From UMGS755 sp045590535 (GTDB taxonomy: Bacteria; Bacillota; Clostridia; UBA1381; UBA9506), in the NCBI GenBank assembly GCA_045590535.1, contig JAZNRE010000044.1, positions 37,501 to 101,500 on the forward strand: a stretch of 64,000 bases of DNA, read 5' to 3'. Below, in pieces: positions 16,036 through 23,513 of this stretch. Positions within the stretch are counted from its first letter, which is position 1; each line of letters begins with the position of its first letter. The position numbers and the translations under genes are program-made. Below the pieces are notes generated by a model. The model was not told where the DNA came from. It saw only the letters and a list, made by a program, of their open reading frames with translations, and made no database searches.

Positions 16036-17001
16036 ATGTATCAAACCCGAACAGATTTAGCCCTTGAAATGCACGAAATGTTAACAGAGGCCGCCGAAGA
16101 ATTATCGGGCGTCACCTTAAAGGAAGAAGAAAAAGAGGGCATCAAAATCTCTCGTGTAAACATCGAGAACCTGCGTGCTCAGGCGAAAATGGGTAAACCT
16201 ATTGGACATTATATTACCATTGAGTTTCCGGATGTCAACATTGCAGAAGGAGAAGAATATGAGGAGTTGTGCCGAATTTTAGGAAAAGAGCTGAAAGCTC
16301 TTCTTTCTTTAAAAGATAAATCCAATGTCTTGGTGGTGGGTTTAGGCAATTGGAACATCACGCCCGATGCTTTGGGTCCAAAGGCCATTTCCAAACTCAT
16401 GGTTACCCGCCATCTGCTTCAATACATTCCTGATCAGATTGATGAAGGCATTCGTCCCGTTTGTGCTATTTCCCCTGGCGTTCTGGGCATTACGGGCATG
16501 GAAACAAGCGAAATCATCAAAGGTGTGACAAACGCCATAAAGCCCGATGCCATTATTGTGATTGATGCGCTGGCAGCACGAAGTATGGACAGAATCAGCA
16601 CAACCATTCAAATTTGCGATACGGGCATCAGCCCAGGGGCCGGGGTGGGTAATCAACGAAAGGCCCTGGATAAAAGCACTCTTGGTGTTCCTGTGATTGC
16701 GGTGGGAGTGCCCACGGTGATTGATGCTGCCACCATCACAGCCGATACTTTGCAAATGGCAGCACAATCTGAAAAGGTAGAGGCCAACCGGGAACTTTGT
16801 GCTGTTTTATCCAAAATGGATGAAGAAGAGCAGTATGGCATGTTGCGTGCAGCCTTGCCGGATAGCCTGAATGGTTTTATTGTCACCCCTAAAGATGTGG
16901 ATATGCTTATCGACCGTGTGGCGCAGGTGGTGGCAAATGGCATCAATTTAGCCCTGCATAAAGATATTACTTTTCAGGATATTGCGGCTTACACATCGTA
17001 A
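16036..17001 (+). CDS. gpr: Spore germination protease GPR
   Basis: GPR degrades small acid-soluble spore proteins (SASP) early in germination, in the spore core. The 321-residue protein starts MYQTRTDLALEMHE; TDLALE resembles the SASP site where GPR removes its own short propeptide. VVGLGNWNITPDALGP, SPGVLGITGMET and the conserved ISPGAGVGNQRKAL are hallmark GPR stretches of peptidase family A25. A strong AAGGAGG site precedes the ATG. The 199 bases upstream, to tRNA-Trp, probably hold a forespore promoter, but I cannot define it. A hairpin terminator follows. Confidence 0.95.
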   Translation: MYQTRTDLALEMHEMLTEAAEELSGVTLKEEEKEGIKISRVNIENLRAQAKMGKPIGHYITIEFPDVNIAEGEEYEELCRILGKELKALLSLKDKSNVLVVGLGNWNITPDALGPKAISKLMVTRHLLQYIPDQIDEGIRPVCAISPGVLGITGMETSEIIKGVTNAIKPDAIIVIDALAARSMDRISTTIQICDTGISPGAGVGNQRKALDKSTLGVPVIAVGVPTVIDAATITADTLQMAAQSEKVEANRELCAVLSKMDEEEQYGMLRAALPDSLNGFIVTPKDVDMLIDRVAQVVANGINLALHKDITFQDIAAYTS

Positions 17002-17087
17002 CGGAGTAAAAAGTCTTCGGGTATATAAATATGTAAAAACCCTCACGGGTCAAGAGCTCGCATGCCCAAACCATGCAAAGCAAAATA

Positions 17088-17124
17088 AAAAACGAGCTAT
17101 ACCTTGCGGTATAACTCGATTTGG
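17088..17124 (+). terminator. Probable gpr terminator
   Basis: CGAGCTATACC (17093-17103) pairs with GGTATAACTCG around TTGC, with one internal mismatch; A-rich before and TTT after. Confidence 0.55.
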
Positions 17125-17142
17125 ATTCTGCCAAAATATATT

Positions 17143-17293
17143 CGTAAAAAGGTGATAGCGACAACTTGTTGTCGTGAGGGCGCTTGCAACCGAACAAACA
17201 AGCCGAGCGTGGCTTTTTACGAAAAAGGAGAAGCAAGGAAGCAGGCGAAAGATTTTTGCAAAAAATCGAAGCAAAGCGAACTTTGCTTCGACG
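17143..17293 (+). repeat. Dispersed intergenic repeat A, copy 1
   Basis: A GC-richer non-coding block with several hairpins. It contains CTTGCAACCGAACA, GAAAAAGGAGAAGCAAG and the hairpin TCGAAGCAAAG...CTTTGCTTCGA. The same sequence recurs in reverse orientation at 19366-19521, and a diverged third copy lies at 19540-19625. The small open frames in it are not supported by ribosome sites or codon pattern. Confidence 0.65.
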
Positions 17294-17397
17294 GGGTCGG
17301 GGTGACAGGATACAGCCGCTCTTTGAGCGTCTTGCCTGCTTGGCGACCCAAAGGCTAACGCCTTTCGGTACCCGCCTTCGCACCACTCACCTAAAAA

Positions 17398-17456
17398 ACA
17401 GTCCGCCGGACTGTTTTTTACGGTTCGTGCCTTCTTAAGGTTCAAATCCTACCAAT
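17398..17456 (+). repeat. Hairpin plus tRNA T-arm-like fragment, second copy
   Basis: AACAGTCCG-CC-GGACTGTT, then GGTTCAAATCCTACC about 30 bases later. It parallels 15659-15720 with compensatory changes in the hairpin (TTC/GAA against TCC/GGA). The fragment resembles a tRNA T arm without its 5' partner. Confidence 0.5.
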
Positions 17457-17463
17457 TTAAATA

Positions 17464-17500
17464 AAAAATCCACCCCACGCTAAAGCATGTGATGGATTTT
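17464..17500 (-). terminator. Terminator of tRNA-Pro
   Basis: On the minus strand AAATCCATC and GCATGC elements pair with GCGTG...GGTGGATTT, followed by a T run. Confidence 0.65.
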
Positions 17501-17577
<77 letters not shown>

Positions 17578-17595
17578 TCCCTTTAGTACCTGTAT

Positions 17596-17624
17596 ATTAT
17601 ACAACACAATTGTCCATTTGTCAA
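17596..17624 (-). promoter_or_regulatory. Promoter of tRNA-Pro
   Basis: Minus strand TTGACA (17624-17619), 17-base spacer, TATAAT (17601-17596): a perfect consensus. Between here and 17865 the sequence is AT-rich and I see nothing else that I can support. Confidence 0.85.
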
Positions 17625-17864
17625 ATAAAATTTTTAATTTATTTAAAAAAATTTTTATAGAATAGGATTGATAATCAAAAAAATGTGCATTAGGCGGCTG
17701 ATGCACATCTGCTAAAAGTGTCAATTTTAACAAAATTATCTGCTCGTGCCCGGAATATTTTTGGTGAAACAGAGGAAAATCGAACACATTTAACAATGAA
17801 TGCTTTGTTAGGTTGTTAAAAATGCCAAAAAATTTTATTTAGAAAAAATCTTTTATAATTATTG

Positions 17865-17893
17865 TTGACATTGTTTTTCATTTATAATATAAT
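17865..17893 (+). promoter_or_regulatory. Perfect consensus promoter of the secreted-protein/peptide unit
   Basis: TTGACA (17865-17870), 17-base spacer, TATAAT (17888-17893). The leader is about 44 bases. Confidence 0.85.
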
Positions 17894-17943
17894 TATCGGA
17901 GAACGTAAACAAAAAACATTATTATGAAAAGTGGGTGTAATTA

Positions 17944-18888
17944 ATGAAAAAAGGATTCATGAAGGCTTTAGCTGCAGTAGCAGCAGGCGCTATTCTTTTG
18001 ACAATGAGCCTGTCCGCTTTTGCACTGAGCTATGATGTTGCAACTGTTTACGATGCACAAGGCACATCCGAAGTGACCGTTTCAAACATCCTCGCTGCTG
18101 CTGGCGAAGAAGTTGCATTCCTGGTTGAAAGCGAATCTGCTATCGTTTACATCGACCAGAAAACTGCTGACGGTTCCGGTAATGTTGCCGATTTCAGCTT
18201 TGTTGTAGACAACGGCGATTATGAAATTCGTGTTGGTTCTACAGGTACTGCTAACAGCGCAGCTACAACTTTTGCTTTGGCTCAAAACAAAGCAACGGTT
18301 AATGGTTTTGATGTAACCGTTTCTGCTGCTGATGCTGCAATTGAAGCTGGTAACCGCGTAGCTATTGAAGCTGGCGCTGGTTTTGTTAAGGTTTATACCT
18401 TAGCTGCTGCTGGTTGGGGTGTAGCTGGCTACACTGTTAATGGTGAAGAAGGCGTTGCTATTGAAAACGGCGAATTCTTTACTGTTGAAGTTACTGCAAA
18501 CGCTGCAATCGAAGTTCTGTTCACACAGGACAAAGATGCAATGGCTCCCATCACCGGCACACCTGTTGCTACAGCTGCTCCTGCACAGCCTGCCTTTGGC
18601 GAAAACAAAGCAGGTGTTCTTGCGACTGCTACAAGCGCAACTGAATACGGCATTCTGTTAACTCAAGATGCTGCTGCATTAGATGCTATTAGTGTCGCTG
18701 CAGATGTTGCTGAACTCTCAGAAGACGAAGGCGATGTTAGAAAGTTTGTTGCTCTGGCTAAAAACGCAGAAGGTCAATATGCGGTTGTAGTACAAAATGT
18801 TGAAGGTGACTGGTATGCTTGCGCATACGCAGTGAACGGAGACGATCTTGCTAAAACAGCTACTACTGCTTTCAGCTTTGGTGAGTAA
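17944..18888 (+). CDS. Secreted Ala-rich acidic protein of unknown function
   Basis: A 314-residue exported protein with a signal peptide (basic MKKGFMK, hydrophobic core, probable cleavage near AFA-LS at about 28). The mature part is rich in Ala, Val, Thr, Glu and Asp and poor in Cys and His, with an immunoglobulin-like beta pattern (alternating V-x-V and a TVNGEEG turn) up to about 198. A Pro/Ala/Thr linker (about 203-225) follows, then a second small domain. I recognise no family. Codons differ from neighbouring genes, with GCT and GTT strongly preferred, and the promoter is perfect, so it is probably very highly expressed. The ribosome site (GTGGGTG) is weak. It is followed 34 bases later by a 53-residue peptide gene. 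Confidence 0.8.
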   Translation: MKKGFMKALAAVAAGAILLTMSLSAFALSYDVATVYDAQGTSEVTVSNILAAAGEEVAFLVESESAIVYIDQKTADGSGNVADFSFVVDNGDYEIRVGSTGTANSAATTFALAQNKATVNGFDVTVSAADAAIEAGNRVAIEAGAGFVKVYTLAAAGWGVAGYTVNGEEGVAIENGEFFTVEVTANAAIEVLFTQDKDAMAPITGTPVATAAPAQPAFGENKAGVLATATSATEYGILLTQDAAALDAISVAADVAELSEDEGDVRKFVALAKNAEGQYAVVVQNVEGDWYACAYAVNGDDLAKTATTAFSFGE

Positions 18889-18922
18889 CAGTTAATTAAA
18901 ATTTAAGTAGGAGGAATTTACT

Positions 18923-19084
18923 GTGAAAAAATATGCAAAACCGGTTTTAGAAATTCGCGAAATCAGAGTTACTGAAAACCTTGCAGCCAACACCAAAGCA
19001 GGTGCAGCGTTGGATTTTATTAACAGATATCCGACCACAACATATACTTTGAGTACAGTGGCTGATAGCGCTGATCTCGCTTAA
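18923..19084 (+). CDS. 53-residue KKYxKPxLE-type peptide
   Basis: A GTG start behind TAGGAGG gives MKKYAKPVLEIREIRVTENL followed by 33 residues rich in Ala and Thr. The N-terminal K-K-Y-x-K-P-x-L-E pattern is shared by many short Clostridia peptides and by precursors of some ribosomally made modified peptides; there it acts as leader. The C-terminal part (AANTKAGAALDF...YPTTTYTLSTV) has no Cys, so lanthionine or sactionine rings are excluded. No modifying enzyme or exporter adjoins. It is co-transcribed with the secreted protein at 17944 and ends at a clear terminator. It could be a peptide precursor, a signal peptide or a small accessory protein. Confidence 0.7.
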   Translation: MKKYAKPVLEIREIRVTENLAANTKAGAALDFINRYPTTTYTLSTVADSADLA

Positions 19085-19138
19085 TCAATGTGAATGGGGA
19101 GCAATCCCCGCGTATTGAGATTTAGCAAATGTTTAATG

Positions 19139-19168
19139 AGGCACACCAAACGGTGTGCCTTGTTTTTT
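19139..19168 (+). terminator. Terminator of the secreted-protein/peptide unit
   Basis: AGGCACACC (19139-19147) pairs with GGTGTGCCT (19152-19160), followed by TGTTTTTT. Confidence 0.85.
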
Positions 19169-19178
19169 GTTTTTATCC

Positions 19179-19207
19179 TTGACAACAGATGGGGACTGTG
19201 ATATACT
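19179..19207 (+). promoter_or_regulatory. Promoter of tRNA-Ala
   Basis: TTGACA (19179-19184), 17-base spacer, TATACT (19202-19207). Confidence 0.8.
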
Positions 19208-19217
19208 AATATGCGTT

Positions 19218-19294
<77 letters not shown>

Positions 19295-19319
19295 ATCGCA
19301 GCAAACTATGCTGCAATCA

Positions 19320-19348
19320 AAAAGAACGTTCTTTGAACGGTCTTTTTT
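19320..19348 (+). terminator. Terminator of tRNA-Ala
   Basis: AAAGAACGTTC pairs with GAACGGTCTTT (one mismatch), followed by TTTTTT. Confidence 0.65.
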
Positions 19349-19365
19349 CATATTCTCCGTTGCCG

Positions 19366-19527
19366 CTCCTTTTTCGCAAAAAGTCACACTTGGCTCACCT
19401 GTTCGGTTGCAAGCAACCCTCACGACGGTTCGCTGTCGCTACCAACTTTTTGCGATTTTCATGGGACAGTAAAATTATATCGTACTTACATGTCGAAGCA
19501 AAGTTCGTTTTGCTTCGACTTTTTTTA
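19366..19527 (-). repeat. Dispersed intergenic repeat A, copy 2, inverted
   Basis: The reverse complement of 19366-19455 matches 17143-17232 closely (shared CTTGCAACCGAACA and the CGAAAAAGGAG end). At 19493-19518 the TCGAAGCAAAG/TTTTGCTTCGA hairpin also recurs; on the plus strand it is followed by a T run and may act as a terminator. Confidence 0.65.
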
Positions 19528-19539
19528 TTCTAAAAAAGT

Positions 19540-19625
19540 CATCCGCTCGCTCCTTTGCTTCTCCATTTTTGTAAAAGGTCACGCTTAAGTCAGCTATTTG
19601 CTTGCGTGAATGCTCATGGTAGCTT
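19540..19625 (-). repeat. Dispersed intergenic repeat A, diverged copy 3
   Basis: On the minus strand the order CACGCAAGCAAAT, AAGCGTGACCTTTTAC and GGAGAAGCAAAGGAGCGAGC follows the same layout as copies 1 and 2 with many substitutions. Confidence 0.45.
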
Positions 19626-19717
19626 TGTTTTTTTAGGCCTGTTTTTTATGCAAAACGACTTCTTTCACAATGAAATAAAATATATGAAGACTGTGTCTGC
19701 AAAAGCCACGGATGCAA

Positions 19718-19746
19718 TTGACAAAAATTTAAATTTATGGTATAAT
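19718..19746 (+). promoter_or_regulatory. Promoter of the malic enzyme gene
   Basis: TTGACA (19718-19723), 17-base spacer, TATAAT (19741-19746): perfect consensus. Confidence 0.85.
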
Positions 19747-19754
19747 TCTATAAG

Positions 19755-19772
19755 GTTGTGGCATGCCACAAC
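19755..19772. promoter_or_regulatory. 18-base perfect palindrome in the malic enzyme leader
   Basis: GTTGTGGCATGCCACAAC reads the same on both strands and starts at about the transcription start. It is either an operator for a dimeric regulator or an mRNA 5' hairpin. Confidence 0.55.
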
Positions 19773-19810
19773 GATACATATTATATGTGACCATATAGGG
19801 AGGGTGCAAA

Positions 19811-20983
19811 TTGGATATCAGAGAACAATCACTTATAAAACATGGCGAATGGAAAGGTAAAATTGAAGTTGTTTCCCGCACAAAAGTGGAAAACAGCAAC
19901 GACCTGTCGCTTGCATACACACCGGGCGTAGCAGAGCCTTGCCTGGCCATTCAGAAAGACATTGAAAAGTCTTATGAGCTAACAAGAAGATGGAACCTTG
20001 TTGCCGTTATCACCGATGGCACAGCGGTACTGGGTTTAGGCGATATTGGCCCTGAAGCCGGCATGCCGGTTATGGAAGGCAAGTGTGTTTTGTTTAAAGA
20101 ATTTGCCGATGTTGATGCATTTCCTCTTTGCATTAAAACCAAAGATGTGGATGAGCTTGTGCAAACCATTTATAACATTTCTGGCAGCTTTGGCGGCATT
20201 AACTTAGAAGATATTGCAGCTCCCAGATGCTTTGAAGTTGAAAAACGCCTCAAGGAGATTTGTGATATTCCTGTGTTCCATGATGACCAGCATGGAACAG
20301 CCATTGTTGTGGCAGCGGCTCTTCTCAATGCCCTCAAGGTAGTTGGCAAGGAAATTGATAAGGCTAAAGTGGTTATTAACGGTGCAGGCAGCGCCGGTAC
20401 AGCTATTGCAAACCACCTTTTGAAGCTAGGCGTTAAAAACTTAATTGTTTGCGATAAATTCGGTGTTATTTGCGAGGGCATGGAGGGTCTCAGCGAGGCG
20501 CATGCCATCTTGAGTAAAAAGACAAATCCCGAAAAAATTCAGGGCACTCTTTCCGATGCTCTTTGCGGAGCGGATGTGTTCATTGGTGTTTCTGCACCCA
20601 ACATCGTGTCGGAGGAAAATGTTAAGTCCATGGCAGATAAGGCAATTGTGTTCCCCATGGCAAACCCCGTCCCCGAAATTATGCCCGATTTGGCGCTTTC
20701 TGCAGGTGCAGCTGTTGTGGGCACCGGCCGTTCTGATTTCCCCAACCAGATTAACAATGTGTTAGCTTTCCCCGGCATTTTCAGAGGTGCTTTAGATGTG
20801 AGAGCCAAAGACATTAACGAAGAAATGAAAATGGCAGCATCTTATGCCATTGCCGGCATTGTATCCGATGAGGAACTGAGTGCAGAATACATTCTGCCCA
20901 AAGCCTTTGACCCCAGAGTTGGCAAGGCCGTGGCTGAGGCTGTTGCAAAGGCAGCTCGTGAAAGCGGCGTAGCAAGAAAATAA
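19811..20983 (+). CDS. NAD(P)-dependent malic enzyme (malate dehydrogenase, decarboxylating)
   Basis: Converts malate to pyruvate and CO2 with reduction of NAD(P). The 390-residue length is that of the short bacterial form without a phosphotransacetylase domain. N-terminal SLAYTPGVAEPC, catalytic VITDGTAVLGLGDIGPEAGMPVMEGK, metal-binding FHDDQHGTA and Rossmann INGAGSAGTAIAN are all intact. The start is TTG (19811), supported by AGGGAGGG just upstream and homology beginning at once with the DIREQSL helix. It is a single-gene transcript with a perfect promoter and a strong terminator. Confidence 0.94.
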   Translation: MDIREQSLIKHGEWKGKIEVVSRTKVENSNDLSLAYTPGVAEPCLAIQKDIEKSYELTRRWNLVAVITDGTAVLGLGDIGPEAGMPVMEGKCVLFKEFADVDAFPLCIKTKDVDELVQTIYNISGSFGGINLEDIAAPRCFEVEKRLKEICDIPVFHDDQHGTAIVVAAALLNALKVVGKEIDKAKVVINGAGSAGTAIANHLLKLGVKNLIVCDKFGVICEGMEGLSEAHAILSKKTNPEKIQGTLSDALCGADVFIGVSAPNIVSEENVKSMADKAIVFPMANPVPEIMPDLALSAGAAVVGTGRSDFPNQINNVLAFPGIFRGALDVRAKDINEEMKMAASYAIAGIVSDEELSAEYILPKAFDPRVGKAVAEAVAKAARESGVARK

Positions 20984-20993
20984 ATTTGATTAT

Positions 20994-21041
20994 AAAAAAG
21001 CGAGCCTCTTATGGTAAAACATAAGAGGCTCGCTTTTTATT
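20994..21041 (+). terminator. Terminator of the malic enzyme gene
   Basis: AAAAGCGAGCCTCTTATG pairs with CATAAGAGGCTCGCTTTT around GTAAAA: an 18-bp perfect stem. Confidence 0.9.
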
Positions 21042-21095
21042 GTATATCATAAACCACGCTAAATCAGCGTGTTTCAATAAAGATAACCGTTGAAC

Positions 21096-21163
21096 AAAGC
21101 CTCCCTTACAAAGCCCTCCTTGCCTAAAGGAGGGGGGACCGTCGCAGACGGTGGGAGGATTTT
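21096..21163 (+). repeat. Dispersed intergenic repeat B, copy 1
   Basis: Stem-loops CCTCCTTGCCTAAAGGAGG and CCGTC-GCA-GACGG followed by GGGAGGATT. The second copy, at 46444-46500, keeps the stems through compensatory changes. Confidence 0.6.
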
Positions 21164-21239
21164 GGTGGGAGACCATCAGAGGTGGTGGACGAGATGGATG
21201 CGATGTCAAACAAGAGGGATTGTCATCTCTTTCCGTTTT

Positions 21240-21365
21240 GTATGCCCTGCCGGGCGGGCCTACTTTTGTGCGACAAAAGTAGCAAAAACATAGGGGAGTT
21301 TCGATTCTCCCCCATACCCCTACGAAAACGACACAGGAGCTTCGCCCCTGGACCCCTTTTACATA
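21240..21365 (+). repeat. Structured intergenic block (repeat-like, single copy here)
   Basis: Contains TACTTTTG-TGCGA-CAAAAGTA (21261-21281) and GGGGAG/CTCCCC (21293-21312), then ACACAGGAGCTTCGCCCCTGGACCCC. The look is that of dispersed Clostridia intergenic repeats; no second copy is in this window. No gene is supported from 20984 to 21518. Confidence 0.4.
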
Positions 21366-21518
21366 GAAGAATAAATTTACATAACCCGTTTACGGGTGGC
21401 AAGTTGCGACACTATGACTAGCAGGCCAACCAAAAACGCCAATGTAGCGTAGCAAATTGTATTCGAACTATAACTGAAAAACCCCCCCGTTATACGGAGG
21501 TCAATTATTTGGGAAATA

Positions 21519-22148
21519 CTATATTGCCAAAGGTCTATATTCAGAAGAAAGAACAGAACAAACAGCTGAGCCGTTGGTTGATTCAATGATTTTCTTCTGC
21601 AAATCTTCAAGGTCTTGCGTGCGGATGCAAACCGTTGCGGCTACATCCTGACCAAAGGTGGCATCTTCAATGGTAAGCCCCTCTTGTTCCAATAAATATT
21701 GCAGACGATTATACTGGTCATATTGAACCTTAATCTGCAGGAGGGTGCAATCGGTCATGATAGAAATAATACCCTTATCAATGCCCATTTTAGCCGCCTT
21801 GGAATAAGCTCTGACCAAACCACCGGCACCTAACTTTGTGCCGCCGAAATAGCGGGTCACCACCACGGCGACATCGGTTAAATCTTCTTGTTTTAAAACC
21901 TCCATAACAGGCATGCCGGCTGTGCCACCGGGTTCGCCATCGTCAGAATAGCGGGCAATGTTGTTTTCGCGAACGATGTAGGCATAAACATTGTGATTAG
22001 CATCAGAAAATTCCTTGCGCATATCCTGAATGAGCGAAAGGGCCTCTGCCTCTGTTGTGGCAGGGCGGACGGTGGCAATGAAACGGGATTTTTTTTCAAT
22101 CAATTCATCCCGACCGGATTGTTTAATTGTGCGATAATCTTTCTTCAT
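21519..22148 (-). CDS. yigZ: YigZ/IMPACT family protein
   Basis: A 209-residue protein with the N-terminal IMPACT/UPF0029 fold: KKSRFIATVRPA, the conserved YSDDGEPGGTAGMP, and VVVTRYFGGTKLGAGGLVRAYS, followed by a C-terminal DUF1949 domain from about 140. The family is cytoplasmic and linked to translation, but its bacterial reaction is not established. The start has GGGAGG. It is the last of three minus-strand genes (flavoprotein, hflX, yigZ) with gaps of 48 and 33 bases, so probably one operon. Confidence 0.93.
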   Translation of the reverse strand: MKKDYRTIKQSGRDELIEKKSRFIATVRPATTEAEALSLIQDMRKEFSDANHNVYAYIVRENNIARYSDDGEPGGTAGMPVMEVLKQEDLTDVAVVVTRYFGGTKLGAGGLVRAYSKAAKMGIDKGIISIMTDCTLLQIKVQYDQYNRLQYLLEQEGLTIEDATFGQDVAATVCIRTQDLEDLQKKIIESTNGSAVCSVLSSEYRPLAI

Positions 22149-22181
22149 TGCTACCTCCCGTTGTCAGAAATATATTCATGA

Positions 22182-23465
22182 TTAGTTATCTTCCTTTAAA
22201 TAGGCTTTAAAGCGATTATAGGCTTTGGCATCCAGCAGCACATGAATGCATGTGCCCTCCGGCTCATAGGTTTCTTCCAGCACAATGTGGTCGTTATGCA
22301 GTTCGGATAAAACAGCACCGTCGGTGTAGGGAATGAGCAGCCAAACCGCTTGTTTTTTGCCCGGTGCCACATCGCCGATGGCTTCTAAAAGCGTATCAAA
22401 GCCGCTACCTGTTTTGGCACTGATGTGCACCACCCGGTCTGCCTCGGGCAGTGAGGCAGGAAGCTCGATGCTGCCGTCTGCCGCGTCAGCCTTGTTAAAT
22501 GCCAGCACCACCGGTTTATTGGCGGCACCCAGTTCGTTTAAAATGCGGTTGACCACCTGAATGTGCTGCATAAATTCTTCGTTTGCACCATCAGTCACAT
22601 GCAGCACCACATCTGCCAAAGAAATTTCCTCTAAAGTAGACTTAAAAGCTTCAATTAAATGATGGGGCAATTTGCGTATGAATCCAACGGTGTCAATCAA
22701 CAGAATGTTGCGACCATCTTCTAAACTAAACCCTCTGACGGTGGGGTCTAAGGTGGCAAAAAGCTTATCCTCGGCATAAACCTCGGCGCCGGTTAAGGCA
22801 TTTAATAAGGTGGATTTGCCGGCGTTGGTATAACCGGCCAAAGCAACCGTGACAGCGTTATCCTGACGGCGGCCGGCACGGAGCAGCTCTCGGTGTTTTT
22901 TCACCTCATTTAGCTCTTGCTGCAGGTGGTGAATGCGGTTTCGGATGTGCCGCCTATCTGTTTCCAAACGGGTTTCGCCGGGACCACGGGTACCAATACC
23001 GGCACCCAAGCGGGAAAGCTGTGTGCCAATGCCAGCAAGGCGGGGCAGCATATATTTAAGCTGTGCCAGCTCAACCTGAATTTTGCCTTCACGGCTTAAG
23101 GCGTGGCGGGCGAAAATATCCAAAATCAGCATGCTGCGGTCAATGACCCGGCGCTTTAATGCTTTTTCTAAATTCTTAAGCTGCATGGGGGAGAGCTCGC
23201 TGTCAAAGATAACCAGGTCGGCCTCTAGGGTTTCGCAGGCCTCTAAAAGCTCCTCCAATTTTCCTTCGCCTAAATATGTTGCATTTTCGGGGGAAGGGCG
23301 GTTTTGAACCAAAGTGCCCACAACCTTTGCCCCTGCTGTGTCGGCAAGGCGTGCAAGCTCGTTTATGGTTTCTTCGGTTGTATCTTTTAAAGGGTCGCCA
23401 CTGCCGGTATGCACGCCGGCTAAAATGGCTTGCTCTTGTTTTTCTTTTGTTTCGGTTAAAGCCAT
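22182..23465 (-). CDS. hflX: Ribosome-associated GTPase HflX
   Basis: HflX is a GTPase that splits stalled or idle 70S ribosomes. In this 427-residue protein the N-terminal glycine-rich HflX domain ends with GIGTRGPGETRLETDRR, followed by the G domain: G1 GYTNAGKSTLLNAL, G3 DTVGFI, G4 NKAD, and an SAKTG G5 region. ATG 23465 is preferred because GGAGAGGAGC lies just upstream; the frame from 23507 begins with an unsupported 14-codon extension. It lies between the flavoprotein gene and yigZ. Confidence 0.95.
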   Translation of the reverse strand: MALTETKEKQEQAILAGVHTGSGDPLKDTTEETINELARLADTAGAKVVGTLVQNRPSPENATYLGEGKLEELLEACETLEADLVIFDSELSPMQLKNLEKALKRRVIDRSMLILDIFARHALSREGKIQVELAQLKYMLPRLAGIGTQLSRLGAGIGTRGPGETRLETDRRHIRNRIHHLQQELNEVKKHRELLRAGRRQDNAVTVALAGYTNAGKSTLLNALTGAEVYAEDKLFATLDPTVRGFSLEDGRNILLIDTVGFIRKLPHHLIEAFKSTLEEISLADVVLHVTDGANEEFMQHIQVVNRILNELGAANKPVVLAFNKADAADGSIELPASLPEADRVVHISAKTGSGFDTLLEAIGDVAPGKKQAVWLLIPYTDGAVLSELHNDHIVLEETYEPEGTCIHVLLDAKAYNRFKAYLKEDN

Positions 23466-23513
23466 GGGTTTGCTCCTCTCCATTTTATGTATCAAATCAT
23501 GGCGCAAAGAAAT

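Noticed and set aside
15555..16067. Plus-strand open frame across tRNA-Trp
   Set aside because: It overlaps the tRNA, its terminator and the gpr start in another frame; no codon pattern or family similarity.
17050..17445. Minus- and plus-strand open frames between gpr and tRNA-Pro
   Set aside because: They translate the hairpin-rich repeat A; no ribosome site and no recognisable protein.
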